DNA of 37,845 nt from Candidatus Peribacteria bacterium (GTDB lineage Bacteria; Patescibacteriota; Gracilibacteria; Peribacterales; Peribacteraceae), in the NCBI GenBank assembly GCA_009691305.1, contig SICS01000009.1, positions 1 to 37,845 of the forward strand, in the 5' to 3' direction. The position numbers were made by a program, and so were the translations under genes. The notes below the pieces were generated by a model. The model had not been told where the DNA came from. It saw only the letters and a program-made list of their open reading frames with translations, and searched no databases. Position 1 is the stretch's first letter; the number at the start of each line of letters is the position of its first letter. Shown here in pieces: positions 15,668 to 22,738 of the stretch.

Positions 15668-15673
15668 ATTTTA
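15668..15673 (-). promoter_or_regulatory. Probable -10, leaderless start
   Basis: TAAAAT on the minus strand, preceded by TG, ending 6 nt before the ATG at 15661. Confidence 0.5.
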
Positions 15674-15738
15674 CAATATATTCCCTCTAATACAACTTGA
15701 GACGGGTGAATTCGAAAATGGCTTCAGATCGCCGAATA

Positions 15739-15747
15739 TGCTATAAT
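15739..15747 (+). promoter_or_regulatory. Extended -10 promoter of the LOG-like gene
   Basis: TGCTATAAT, a consensus extended -10. The ATG at 15804 is 56 nt downstream, giving one of the longer leaders in the window (about 50 nt). Confidence 0.7.
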
Positions 15748-15803
15748 GATGAGAAGTCGTCGAACCAAATTTGGAGCTTCAAGACCTACACTAGTGATGC
15801 GCT

Positions 15804-16412
15804 ATGGCTCATAACCACAAACTGAAGATCGGCGTCATGGGCTCCGCATCGGGGCCTCAGACAGAAAATCCACATGCGCGCGAGATGGCGCGTCTGCTGG
15901 GCCACGAGATCGGCAAGCGCGGGTACATCTTCATCAACGGCGCGTGCCCGGGATTGCCCAATGATGCCTTGATGGGCGCCAAGGAAACGCACGCGTTCAC
16001 GCTCGGAATCTCGCCGGCGTTCTCCGAGTACGAGCACATCAACGAATACCTGAGCCCCCATGCACACGACATGATCATGTACACGGGGATGGGTTTTATG
16101 GAACGCGACATCATCAACATCCGTTCCGCCGACGGTGTCGTGATTATCGGCGGAGGCATTGGCTCGCTCAACGAGTTCACGATCGCCTACGACGAAGGCC
16201 GGCCCATCGGCATCCTCACGAACACGGGCGGCATCAGCAACCATATCGAGCACATCGTCGTCGAACTCTGCCAGCGCACCATGCCGCCGAACTTGGTCAT
16301 GGACGATGATCCGGTCAAACTCCTCGATAAGCTCGAGCTCGTCGTGAAAGCGTTCCCGCTTCCGATCCGGGAAGATGGGCGGGTCAAAGACCAGAGGAAA
16401 GGGAGGGGGTAA
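15804..16412 (+). CDS. LOG/SLOG-family nucleotide-binding protein
   Basis: 202 residues with a Rossmann-like fold. KIGVMGSASG at the N-terminus and VVIIGGGIGSLNEFTIAYDEGRPIGIL at about 112-138 match the SLOG superfamily (LOG, DprA-like and 'TIGR00725'-type proteins). LOG enzymes split cytokinin riboside monophosphates using a PGGxGTxxE motif; here the equivalent is GGGIGSLNE, so the glutamate is kept but the proline is not. Nucleotide or ribose-phosphate binding is likely; the exact reaction is unknown. The start at 15804 gives the expected N-terminus. Confidence 0.82.
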   Translation: MAHNHKLKIGVMGSASGPQTENPHAREMARLLGHEIGKRGYIFINGACPGLPNDALMGAKETHAFTLGISPAFSEYEHINEYLSPHAHDMIMYTGMGFMERDIINIRSADGVVIIGGGIGSLNEFTIAYDEGRPIGILTNTGGISNHIEHIVVELCQRTMPPNLVMDDDPVKLLDKLELVVKAFPLPIREDGRVKDQRKGRG

Positions 16413-16420
16413 TTAAATAG

Positions 16421-16465
16421 GGGAGCGGGCTTTCTGCCCGCGTACGCAGCTAGAAAAGCTGCTCC
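16421..16465. repeat. Inverted pair of hairpin repeats between convergent genes
   Basis: Unit 1 at 16425-16441 is GCGGGC-TTTCT-GCCCGC, preceded by GGGA on the plus strand. Unit 2 at 16446-16462 is the same kind of hairpin in the other direction (GCAGCT/AGCTGC, AGAAA loop on the plus strand). The two stems differ in sequence but both pair perfectly. The pair lies between the stops of the LOG-like gene and der and may end transcription from both sides. Confidence 0.8.
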
Positions 16466-16472
16466 TGTTTTA

Positions 16473-17885
16473 TTATGATCGATCCTTCGGCCCCTTCGTC
16501 ACCCACCGCACCGGGATCCCCTGGAGGTCGAAACGCTCCCGCAATCGATTTTCGAGATACCGCAGTTGGCTCGGCTGGATGGTCTTGGGGTTGCGGACGA
16601 AGAGGATGAACGTTGGCGGTGGAAATTTCGCCTGCGTCACGAGTTTGCAGCTCTTGAGTGCGCTCATCGGCTGACCATGGATCGCATCTTTGATGAATTC
16701 CGTCAGTTCCCGCGGCGCAATGCGGCGTCCCATGTTCCGCGTCACCATCTGCGCCAATGTGAAGATCTTCGGCAGGTTTTCGCGGGTCATGGCGGATGCA
16801 GGCAGAATCGGCGCGTAGCGGCAAAAGGGGAACGCCCGCTGGGTTTCGGCCACTTTCTCCGTCCGCGCGTCGCCCTTCACGAGGTCGATCTTGTTGATGA
16901 CGATGATCAATCCCTTGCCGCGCTCGATCACGGCGCCGGCGATTTTCTTGTCCTGGTTGCTCACTTCTTCGTTGGCGTTGATCAACAGCACCGCTACGTC
17001 GCAATCCTCGATGCTCTGGAGCGTCCGTAATACCGAGAGCCCTTCCAGGTCTTCCTCAATCCTCGCTTTGCGGCGGAGCCCCGCTGTATCGATGAAGATG
17101 AATTCCTGGTCTTCGTGGCGCAGGATCGTGTCCGTCGAATCGCGTGTCGTTCCCGGAATGTCGGAGACGAGCTTCGGCGAGACCTTCTTCTGCGGATCGC
17201 TCATGAGCGCGTTTATTAAGGAACTCTTGCCGACGTTCGGGCGTCCGATGATGGCAACTCTCGGGATCGGGTTCGGGTTCGGGCTCGGATCGGAGTCATT
17301 GTCTTCCTCATCTTCATCATCATTTTTCACTCTTAATTTTTCATTTTTCCCATCTTTCTCAAAGTGGAGCTTTTGCAAATGTTTTTCAATTATTCCCCGT
17401 AGCTCATCTGTGCCAAGGTTATGCGCCGCGCTTACCGTGAGGATCTGGTCGGCGATGCCGAGTTTGTGGAACGCATGCTCGGCTTCTTCCGCGACGTCTG
17501 CCGTATCACATTTGGTGATGACCAAAATCACGGGCACATGTCGCTTCCGCTTCTTGCGCAACATCGCGACGATCTCGTGGTCGTTCTTCGTCAGCTCCGC
17601 GCGCCCATCGACGGTGAACAGAATCACGTCTGCGGCCGCGAGGGCGAGTGTGGATTGCGCATGCACGTCATCCTCGAAATCCTTATCCGTGGTCCCGCCG
17701 CCCATGCCGCCCGTATCCATCAACAGGTAATCGACCGACGGCGACCTCACTTTACGCACGATGTGGTCGCGAGTCGTCCCGGGGATTTCACTCTCGATGG
17801 CAACCCGCCGTCCAATCAATCGATTGAATAACGTCGATTTGCCCGTATTCGGGCGCCCGATGACAGCCACAATAGGGAGGCGCAT
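16473..17885 (-). CDS. der: Ribosome-assembly GTPase Der (EngA)
   Basis: 470 residues with two tandem GTPase domains and a C-terminal KH-like domain, the Der layout. Domain 1 has GRPNTGKSTLFNRL, the DTGG switch and NKC-type VITKCD. Domain 2 has GRPNVGKSSLINAL, DTAGLRRK and INKIDL. The C-terminal KH-like domain ends near RDS. Der helps mature the 50S subunit. The two G domains are joined by a charged and proline-rich linker (about 178-208) that is itself made of low-complexity repeat DNA. The ATG at 17885 follows an extended -10 by 8 nt. It converges with the LOG-like gene. Confidence 0.96.
   Translation of the reverse strand: MRLPIVAVIGRPNTGKSTLFNRLIGRRVAIESEIPGTTRDHIVRKVRSPSVDYLLMDTGGMGGGTTDKDFEDDVHAQSTLALAAADVILFTVDGRAELTKNDHEIVAMLRKKRKRHVPVILVITKCDTADVAEEAEHAFHKLGIADQILTVSAAHNLGTDELRGIIEKHLQKLHFEKDGKNEKLRVKNDDEDEEDNDSDPSPNPNPIPRVAIIGRPNVGKSSLINALMSDPQKKVSPKLVSDIPGTTRDSTDTILRHEDQEFIFIDTAGLRRKARIEEDLEGLSVLRTLQSIEDCDVAVLLINANEEVSNQDKKIAGAVIERGKGLIIVINKIDLVKGDARTEKVAETQRAFPFCRYAPILPASAMTRENLPKIFTLAQMVTRNMGRRIAPRELTEFIKDAIHGQPMSALKSCKLVTQAKFPPPTFILFVRNPKTIQPSQLRYLENRLRERFDLQGIPVRWVTKGPKDRS
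17265..17352. repeat. Low-complexity repeat forming the Der linker
   Basis: Three GGGTTC/GGGCTC-type hexamers (about 17268-17286) are followed by acidic codons and then an AT-rich stretch with repeated TTTTTCA-type units (about 17320-17352). In the protein these encode SPNPNPIP and a Lys/Asn/Asp-rich segment between the two G domains. Confidence 0.55.
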
Positions 17886-17893
17886 GACGCGCT

Positions 17894-17902
17894 AGTCTAG
17901 CA
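17894..17902 (-). promoter_or_regulatory. Extended -10 promoter of der, leaderless start
   Basis: TGCTAGACT on the minus strand, ending 8 nt before the ATG at 17885. Confidence 0.6.
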
Positions 17903-17984
17903 CGAAATAGCCCGTATCGTAGCCAAAATATGGGGATTCATCAGGTTACCTAAATGTAGGGTGCTCTTGTTTTTGCCTTGTTGG

Positions 17985-18944
17985 CTAATCAAAGTGGAGC
18001 TGAGGAACGGAGATTTGGTTTTGTAGGTCTCGTGAAATGCAAACATGTTCGGACAAGAGATCGGCAACCAAGATATCGGCAAAATCCGGCACAATTGAAT
18101 CTACTGCGGGTACGTCATTGTACGAAGCACCATCGACGACGTGAACGGATTGATAATCAATATTATTCGATTTTTTGACTGTGTAATAGCCCACAACAGC
18201 AACAGACTGATCTGTGCGTCTGGCCTTCAAAATTCTCGTCACACAACTTTTCATTGCCTGTTGCATTGATTGCATGTCGCTCCATTTTGCTTTTCCTTTC
18301 ATTCTGCGGGATAAATCCCATAACTCATAATCAAAGAGATCATTATTTCGTTTTATTATGCCGAAGTCACAATTTTTTGATGTCGGAAAATCCCTTTCGC
18401 TCCCCGAAAAAAGAGCCGCGCATTTTTTCAAAACTGAAATATTGCCCACCATGCGCGTGAGAATGCTACGTGCTTCCTGCAGTTCGCTGGGTCTTCCTGT
18501 GCTCATTTCGTTGAATATTCTCAGCAGCTGACCCCGGAGTCGGGATTCGACAAAAGATATTCCATTTTTCGCAATTTCCTGCAGTTCGTCGGTGGAGCGC
18601 AACCGATGACTTGATCCAAAATGATATCCCATGGTTTGCCATAAGTTTTCATCCTGAAAGGCTTGTTGAGGCGGATTGGGGGCATAAGGATCATAGGTCT
18701 TCTCGTCCGTTTTCCACGGTCCATGAATGTGGAAATCGTGTTCAAGTTTTGTAAAAGAAGCAGCATTGTATAGTTCATGTATTTCACACATGACGCTCTC
18801 TGCCCCATGCAGCAGTGTATCGATGCCCATTTTTACGTCTTCCATATATAAGTGAAAGAAAAGGTCTCTATAGAAGAGAAATTCTCTCCGGTAGTCAACG
18901 TTTTCTCCAACCGAAGCGCTGATTTCGCATATGTACTGTGACAA
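17985..18944 (-). CDS. Orphan protein of unknown function
   Basis: Up to 319 residues, soluble, with several cysteines and mixed helices. I recognise no motif. A C-terminal stretch (about 250-300) runs QSVAVVGYYTVKKSNNIDY, then VHVVDGASY and DFADILVADLL and could be a small alpha/beta domain. The start is uncertain: the reading frame opens with TTG at 18944, and internal ATGs exist further in. It is divergent from leuS with 39 bp between starts, so the promoters overlap. The stretch is visibly poorer in G+C than leuS and der. Confidence 0.65.
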   Translation of the reverse strand: MSQYICEISASVGENVDYRREFLFYRDLFFHLYMEDVKMGIDTLLHGAESVMCEIHELYNAASFTKLEHDFHIHGPWKTDEKTYDPYAPNPPQQAFQDENLWQTMGYHFGSSHRLRSTDELQEIAKNGISFVESRLRGQLLRIFNEMSTGRPSELQEARSILTRMVGNISVLKKCAALFSGSERDFPTSKNCDFGIIKRNNDLFDYELWDLSRRMKGKAKWSDMQSMQQAMKSCVTRILKARRTDQSVAVVGYYTVKKSNNIDYQSVHVVDGASYNDVPAVDSIVPDFADILVADLLSEHVCISRDLQNQISVPQLHFD

Positions 18945-18970
18945 GGATGTCGTGAATCCCTGTTTTCCTT

Positions 18971-18976
18971 TACGAT
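18971..18976 (+). promoter_or_regulatory. Probable -10 of leuS, leaderless start
   Basis: TACGAT ends 7 nt before the ATG at 18984. Confidence 0.5.
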
Positions 18977-18983
18977 AGACCTG

Positions 18984-21560
18984 ATGCCTTACGATTACGA
19001 TCCCTCATCGGTCGAAGCCAAATGGCGGAAGCGCTGGGAGGAGGCACGGGCGTATACTGTCGATTTGAAGAGCGCGAAAAATCCGTACTACTCGCTCGTG
19101 ATGTTCCCGTACCCGAGCGGCGACAAATTGCACGTGGGGCACTGGTACAACTTTGCGCCGGCGGATAGCTGGTCGCGCTACATGCGCATGCACGGTAAAC
19201 AAGTCTTCGCGCCCATAGGCTTTGATGCCTTCGGGCTCCCCGCGGAGAACTATGCCGTGAAGACCGGCGTCCCTCCCGCCAAGTCCACCGCCGAGAATGT
19301 GAAGACGATGATCAAACAGCTCAAGCGCATTGGAACAATGTACGACTGGGAGAAGATGGTGAACACGAGCGACCCGTCGTATTACCAGTGGACGCAGTGG
19401 CTGTTCATCCAGATGTTTAAGAACAAGCTCGCGTACAAAAAACTCGGCAACGTGAACTTCTGTCCCAGCTGCCAGACGGTGCTTGCGAACGAGCAGGTGT
19501 GGGAAGGGAAGTGCGAGCGATGTGGGACCGAGGTGCAGCAGAAGGCACTTTCTCAATGGTATTGGAAAATCACACAGTATTCTCAAAAACTTTTAGACAA
19601 TCTTGATGGTCTGGAGTGGCCAGAGAAGACCAAACTGATGCAGAAAAACTGGATCGGCAGGAGCGAAGGAGCGGAGATCAGTTTTGATATCAAAGGACAC
19701 GACGAGAAGATCAAAGTCTTCACGACGCGGCAGGACACGCTCTTCGGCGCCACCTTCATTGTTCTCGCACCCGAGCATCCGCTTGTCGACAAGATCACGC
19801 CTGCGAATCATCAGGGCATCGTGCGTGTGTACAAGGAGCAGGCGAGAAAAAAGACGGAACTCCAGAGGACGTCTGAGAAAGTCAAAACAGGAGAACACAC
19901 TGGGGCGTATGCAATCAATCCAGTGAATGGCAAAGAGATCCCCATCTGGATCGCAGATTATGTTCTTCTGAATTACGGAACAGGTGCAGTGATGGGAGTT
20001 CCCGGGCATGACGAGAGAGATTTTGATTTTGCAGAACCACGACAGGATAAAGGCCTTCATATTCAATGTGTCATTGAGCCCGACGCAGCAACGCCAAATT
20101 TTCTAGCTCAGGTTCATCCCAATTTTTTTGGAAGAATTCCTGATGGGAAAACAATTGATGAGGCACAAGACTCATTAAAAGAGTCATATGGGAAGGAAGT
20201 GCTTGAAGGGAAAAAATGCTGGAAAGGCGAAGGTAAAATAATCAACTCAGACTTCTTGAACGGACTGACCGTGCATGAGGCAAAAAAGAAAATGATCGCG
20301 TGGCTCGAGAACGAAGACCGGGGCAGGGGAATCATCAACTATCGTCTCCGCGACTGGCTCGTGAGCCGCCAACGCTACTGGGGCGCACCGATACCGATCG
20401 TCTACGATCCCGAGGGCAACGCGCATCCTGTTCCTGAGGAACATCTCCCATGGATGCTCCCGACGGATGTGGAGTTCAAGCCGACCGGCAAGTCGCCACT
20501 CACCGAGAGTAAGGAATTTATCGCGCGCACGGAGAAAATCTTCGGTAAAGGATGGAGGCCGGAGTTCGATACGATGGATACGTTCGTGTGCTCGAGCTTT
20601 TACTATCTTCGGTATCTCACACCCCCTCCCCCCGGCCCCCTCCCCCCTGCCGGGGAGAGGGGGAGTGTTTTCGTCGATCCTGCGATTGAGAAGAAGTGGC
20701 TCCCGGTCAGCATGTACATCGGTGGTCCAGAGCACGCCTGTATGCACCTAATCTATGCGCGGTTTGTGATGATGGCACTCAAGGATTTTGGCTTCGTATC
20801 GCATGAAGAACCGTTCCAAAAACTAGTTCATCAAGGGCTGATTACCAATAACGGGGCCAAGATGAGCAAGTCGAAAGGCAACGTCGTGAGCCCCGACAGT
20901 TTCGTGGAACGCTACGGCTCCGATGTGTTCCGCATGTACCTGATGTTCATGGGTCCGTTCAGGGACGGGGGTGATTGGAGCGATACGGGCATCAAAGGGA
21001 TTGATCGGTTCGTGCAGAAGGTCTGGAGGATGGTGGGGGAACGAGAGCAGCTTTCCACGGCTGCGGATTCAAAGGAAGTGACTGTCGCGTTGCATCAAAC
21101 GATCAAGAAAGTGACGGAAAGCATGGAGAAGATGCACTTCAATACGGCGATCAGCGCGCTGATGGAATTCCTCAACGCGGTGGAGGGGAAATCTTTCTCC
21201 AACGAGACGGCGCAGATGTTCGCGAGGCTCATCAGCCCCATCGCCCCGCACCTTGCCGAAGAATTGTGGGAGGCATTGGGTGGACCCTCCTCCGCCAAGG
21301 CTACGGAGGACAAGAAAGATTTTGTGATCGACCAATCCTGGCCGACGTACGATCCCAAACTCCTCGTCACCGATACGATGACCATCGCGGTCCAGGTGAA
21401 CGGCAAACTGCGTGGCCAGATCGATGTCGCATCCGATGCGTCGGAGAAGGACATCCTCGCAGCCGCAAAGGCGGAACCGCATGTGCAGAAATACCTGGAA
21501 GGGCAGGTTCTCAAGAAAGAGATCTATATCAAAGGGAGGTTGGTGAGCTTGGTGATCTAA
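18984..21560 (+). CDS. leuS: Leucyl-tRNA synthetase (LeuRS)
   Basis: 858 residues, the usual bacterial size. Class I signatures are HIGH-like (PYPSGDKLHVGHWYN, about 39-53) and KMSKS (about 626-630). A zinc-type cluster CPSCQTV...CERCG lies near 160-185. The CP1 editing domain (about 225-420) keeps TTRQDTLFGATF and the GTGAVMGVPGHDERDF aspartate, so editing should work. Two repeat insertions are in frame: a Pro/Gly-rich one at about 546-560, between the catalytic core and WLPVSMYIGG, and SSAKATED at about 768-775 before the C-terminal domain. The segment around 19560-20270, covering editing-domain codons, is clearly poorer in G+C than the rest. Identification is certain. Confidence 0.97.
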   Translation: MPYDYDPSSVEAKWRKRWEEARAYTVDLKSAKNPYYSLVMFPYPSGDKLHVGHWYNFAPADSWSRYMRMHGKQVFAPIGFDAFGLPAENYAVKTGVPPAKSTAENVKTMIKQLKRIGTMYDWEKMVNTSDPSYYQWTQWLFIQMFKNKLAYKKLGNVNFCPSCQTVLANEQVWEGKCERCGTEVQQKALSQWYWKITQYSQKLLDNLDGLEWPEKTKLMQKNWIGRSEGAEISFDIKGHDEKIKVFTTRQDTLFGATFIVLAPEHPLVDKITPANHQGIVRVYKEQARKKTELQRTSEKVKTGEHTGAYAINPVNGKEIPIWIADYVLLNYGTGAVMGVPGHDERDFDFAEPRQDKGLHIQCVIEPDAATPNFLAQVHPNFFGRIPDGKTIDEAQDSLKESYGKEVLEGKKCWKGEGKIINSDFLNGLTVHEAKKKMIAWLENEDRGRGIINYRLRDWLVSRQRYWGAPIPIVYDPEGNAHPVPEEHLPWMLPTDVEFKPTGKSPLTESKEFIARTEKIFGKGWRPEFDTMDTFVCSSFYYLRYLTPPPPGPLPPAGERGSVFVDPAIEKKWLPVSMYIGGPEHACMHLIYARFVMMALKDFGFVSHEEPFQKLVHQGLITNNGAKMSKSKGNVVSPDSFVERYGSDVFRMYLMFMGPFRDGGDWSDTGIKGIDRFVQKVWRMVGEREQLSTAADSKEVTVALHQTIKKVTESMEKMHFNTAISALMEFLNAVEGKSFSNETAQMFARLISPIAPHLAEELWEALGGPSSAKATEDKKDFVIDQSWPTYDPKLLVTDTMTIAVQVNGKLRGQIDVASDASEKDILAAAKAEPHVQKYLEGQVLKKEIYIKGRLVSLVI
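20621..20663. repeat. C/G-rich repeat inserted in leuS
   Basis: A run of C-rich blocks followed by the complementary GGGGAGAGGGGG. The same element lies in the uvrD-like gene at 30007-30046, with small length differences. In leuS it encodes a Pro-rich loop of about 15 residues between TLP-type core and the WLPVSMYIGG segment. Confidence 0.75.
21288..21310. repeat. Palindromic repeat inserted in leuS
   Basis: Arms TCCTCCG and CGGAGGA (7 bp, perfect) around CCAAGGCTA, encoding SSAKATED. The core on the minus strand (CCGTAGCCTTGGCG) matches the mltG repeat. Confidence 0.7.
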
Positions 21561-22210
21561 ATCGTTTTCTCAACACTCCACAGATCGTTATCAACTTGGC
21601 GTGCAAGGCTCAGCTTTTCAAGACGATGCAGACACCCGCAAACAGATCCGAAGCTGTAACCGGTTGACACTTCCAGTTCGTTTTCACGCATGAGGCCCGT
21701 TGGGCTTGCGAGAAGTGATAGGTACACAGCCCATTCGCCGCGATTCTCAAGGTGTGCATTCTTCATGCCCTGTTCCAGCAATAAATCATCGAATTCCATA
21801 GGCTTGTTGCTGGCACCAAATGTCTTTCCTAGCAATTCTTTTAGTTCTTGAGGGTTAGTCGGAGTTGTGTAGTTGAGAGCAGGGCTCCATGAATAGCCAA
21901 CTCTATCGCCCGAGGTGCTTATAGGTATCTCTGTGAGAGGTGGAGCTTGTTTCTTGGTTTTTGGTTCAGCCGCCTTTCTCCTTTCTTCTTCGCCACGAGA
22001 TGCGATGTGCATTAAAGTGATTACGTCATTATGAAGTCCGACTAATTCCAAGTATAGCTTCTTGTGGCCTAACGTAGCCGCTTTCAGATCAAAGGGCACT
22101 TGCTTGCATAGTTCTTCCAGACTGTGAAGTCTGCTTTCAAACCCTTCGACATTGATGAGTGGAGCATTTCCCATAGCGCTAGATCTTATAGAAGAAGAGT
22201 TTTCTGTCAA
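21557..22210 (-). CDS. Orphan protein with C-terminal winged-helix-like domain
   Basis: Up to 217 residues. The C-terminal 60 residues (EWAVYLSLLAS..., then ENELEVSTGYSFGSVCGCLHRLEKLSLARQVDNDLWSV) read like a winged helix-turn-helix, with a recognition helix and a wing ending in a tryptophan. The N-terminal part is helical with a Lys-rich linker. The longest reading starts at TTG 22210, which overlaps the previous stop as TTGA and suggests coupled translation. An ATG at 22174, with TAAGAT 8 nt before it, is an alternative start. It forms an operon with the gene at 22207-22644. A DNA-binding role is inferred from the last domain only. Confidence 0.65.
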   Translation of the reverse strand: MTENSSSIRSSAMGNAPLINVEGFESRLHSLEELCKQVPFDLKAATLGHKKLYLELVGLHNDVITLMHIASRGEEERRKAAEPKTKKQAPPLTEIPISTSGDRVGYSWSPALNYTTPTNPQELKELLGKTFGASNKPMEFDDLLLEQGMKNAHLENRGEWAVYLSLLASPTGLMRENELEVSTGYSFGSVCGCLHRLEKLSLARQVDNDLWSVEKTI

Positions 22211-22644
22211 GAAACTTCGGGTTCCTGGGTTTGGTCCTGCATATCTGTTGACTGGTTGGCCGGCTTGTAGGTTCCATCATTTACCCATGTCCTGAGGTTA
22301 TTGTAGTATTCAAAAATGGCGCGAAAATCAGGATCTATTTGCATCAGTTGATCCATAAAATTGAAATTATATTTAAACTGATCATTTCTGTTGCTTATTC
22401 GATCAATCTTCTCCATCAGGCTCGCTTGGTCAGGATTGGCTTCCCGCAGCTTCATTAAAAAAATTCGCACATCACGATTACGGCGGATGGAGAGCGTGCG
22501 CAAGTGTTGCCTTTTCGGGAGTTGTTCTTGATGATCCGACTGCGTGTTGCATGCAACAGTATCAACGATGACGTTCTGAATCCGTTCATCATTCATTATG
22601 ATGCCCAAGACTTTTTCCAAAGCTGGGATGTACAGTTCAGACAT
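22207..22644 (-). CDS. Orphan helical protein, first gene of a two-gene operon
   Basis: 145 residues beginning MSELYIPALEK, all-helical by eye, with a charged middle (RRNRDVRIFLMKLRE) and a Gln/Thr-rich end. No family is recognised. The ATG at 22644 is preferred over an upstream reading to 22665, which would begin inside an operator-like palindrome. A promoter with TTGACA (22677-22682) and TACCAT (22655-22660), 16 bp apart, precedes it. The stop overlaps the start of the winged-helix-like gene, so the two are probably a regulator pair. Confidence 0.6.
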   Translation of the reverse strand: MSELYIPALEKVLGIIMNDERIQNVIVDTVACNTQSDHQEQLPKRQHLRTLSIRRNRDVRIFLMKLREANPDQASLMEKIDRISNRNDQFKYNFNFMDQLMQIDPDFRAIFEYYNNLRTWVNDGTYKPANQSTDMQDQTQEPEVS

Positions 22645-22661
22645 ACGAGTGCTTATGGTAC

Positions 22662-22679
22662 ACAATTGACACCAATTGT
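22662..22679. promoter_or_regulatory. Operator-like palindrome between divergent promoters
   Basis: Perfect 7-bp arms ACAATTG/CAATTGT around ACAC. It overlaps a minus-strand -35 (TTGACA) of the two-gene orphan operon and a plus-strand TTGACA (22666-22671) whose -10 may be CATATT at 22689-22694. One bound protein could block both directions. The winged-helix-like product of the operon is a natural candidate. Confidence 0.6.
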
Positions 22680-22724
22680 CAATTATTGCATATTATCTCA
22701 TCCGTTAATCAAAGACCTTTGCTC

Positions 22725-22730
22725 TACTAT
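22725..22730 (+). promoter_or_regulatory. Possible second -10 of the m5C methyltransferase gene
   Basis: TACTAT ends 8 nt before the ATG at 22739, as in the leaderless genes of this window. A longer transcript from the TTGACA/CATATT pair upstream is also possible. Confidence 0.45.
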
Positions 22731-22738
22731 ACAGCGAA

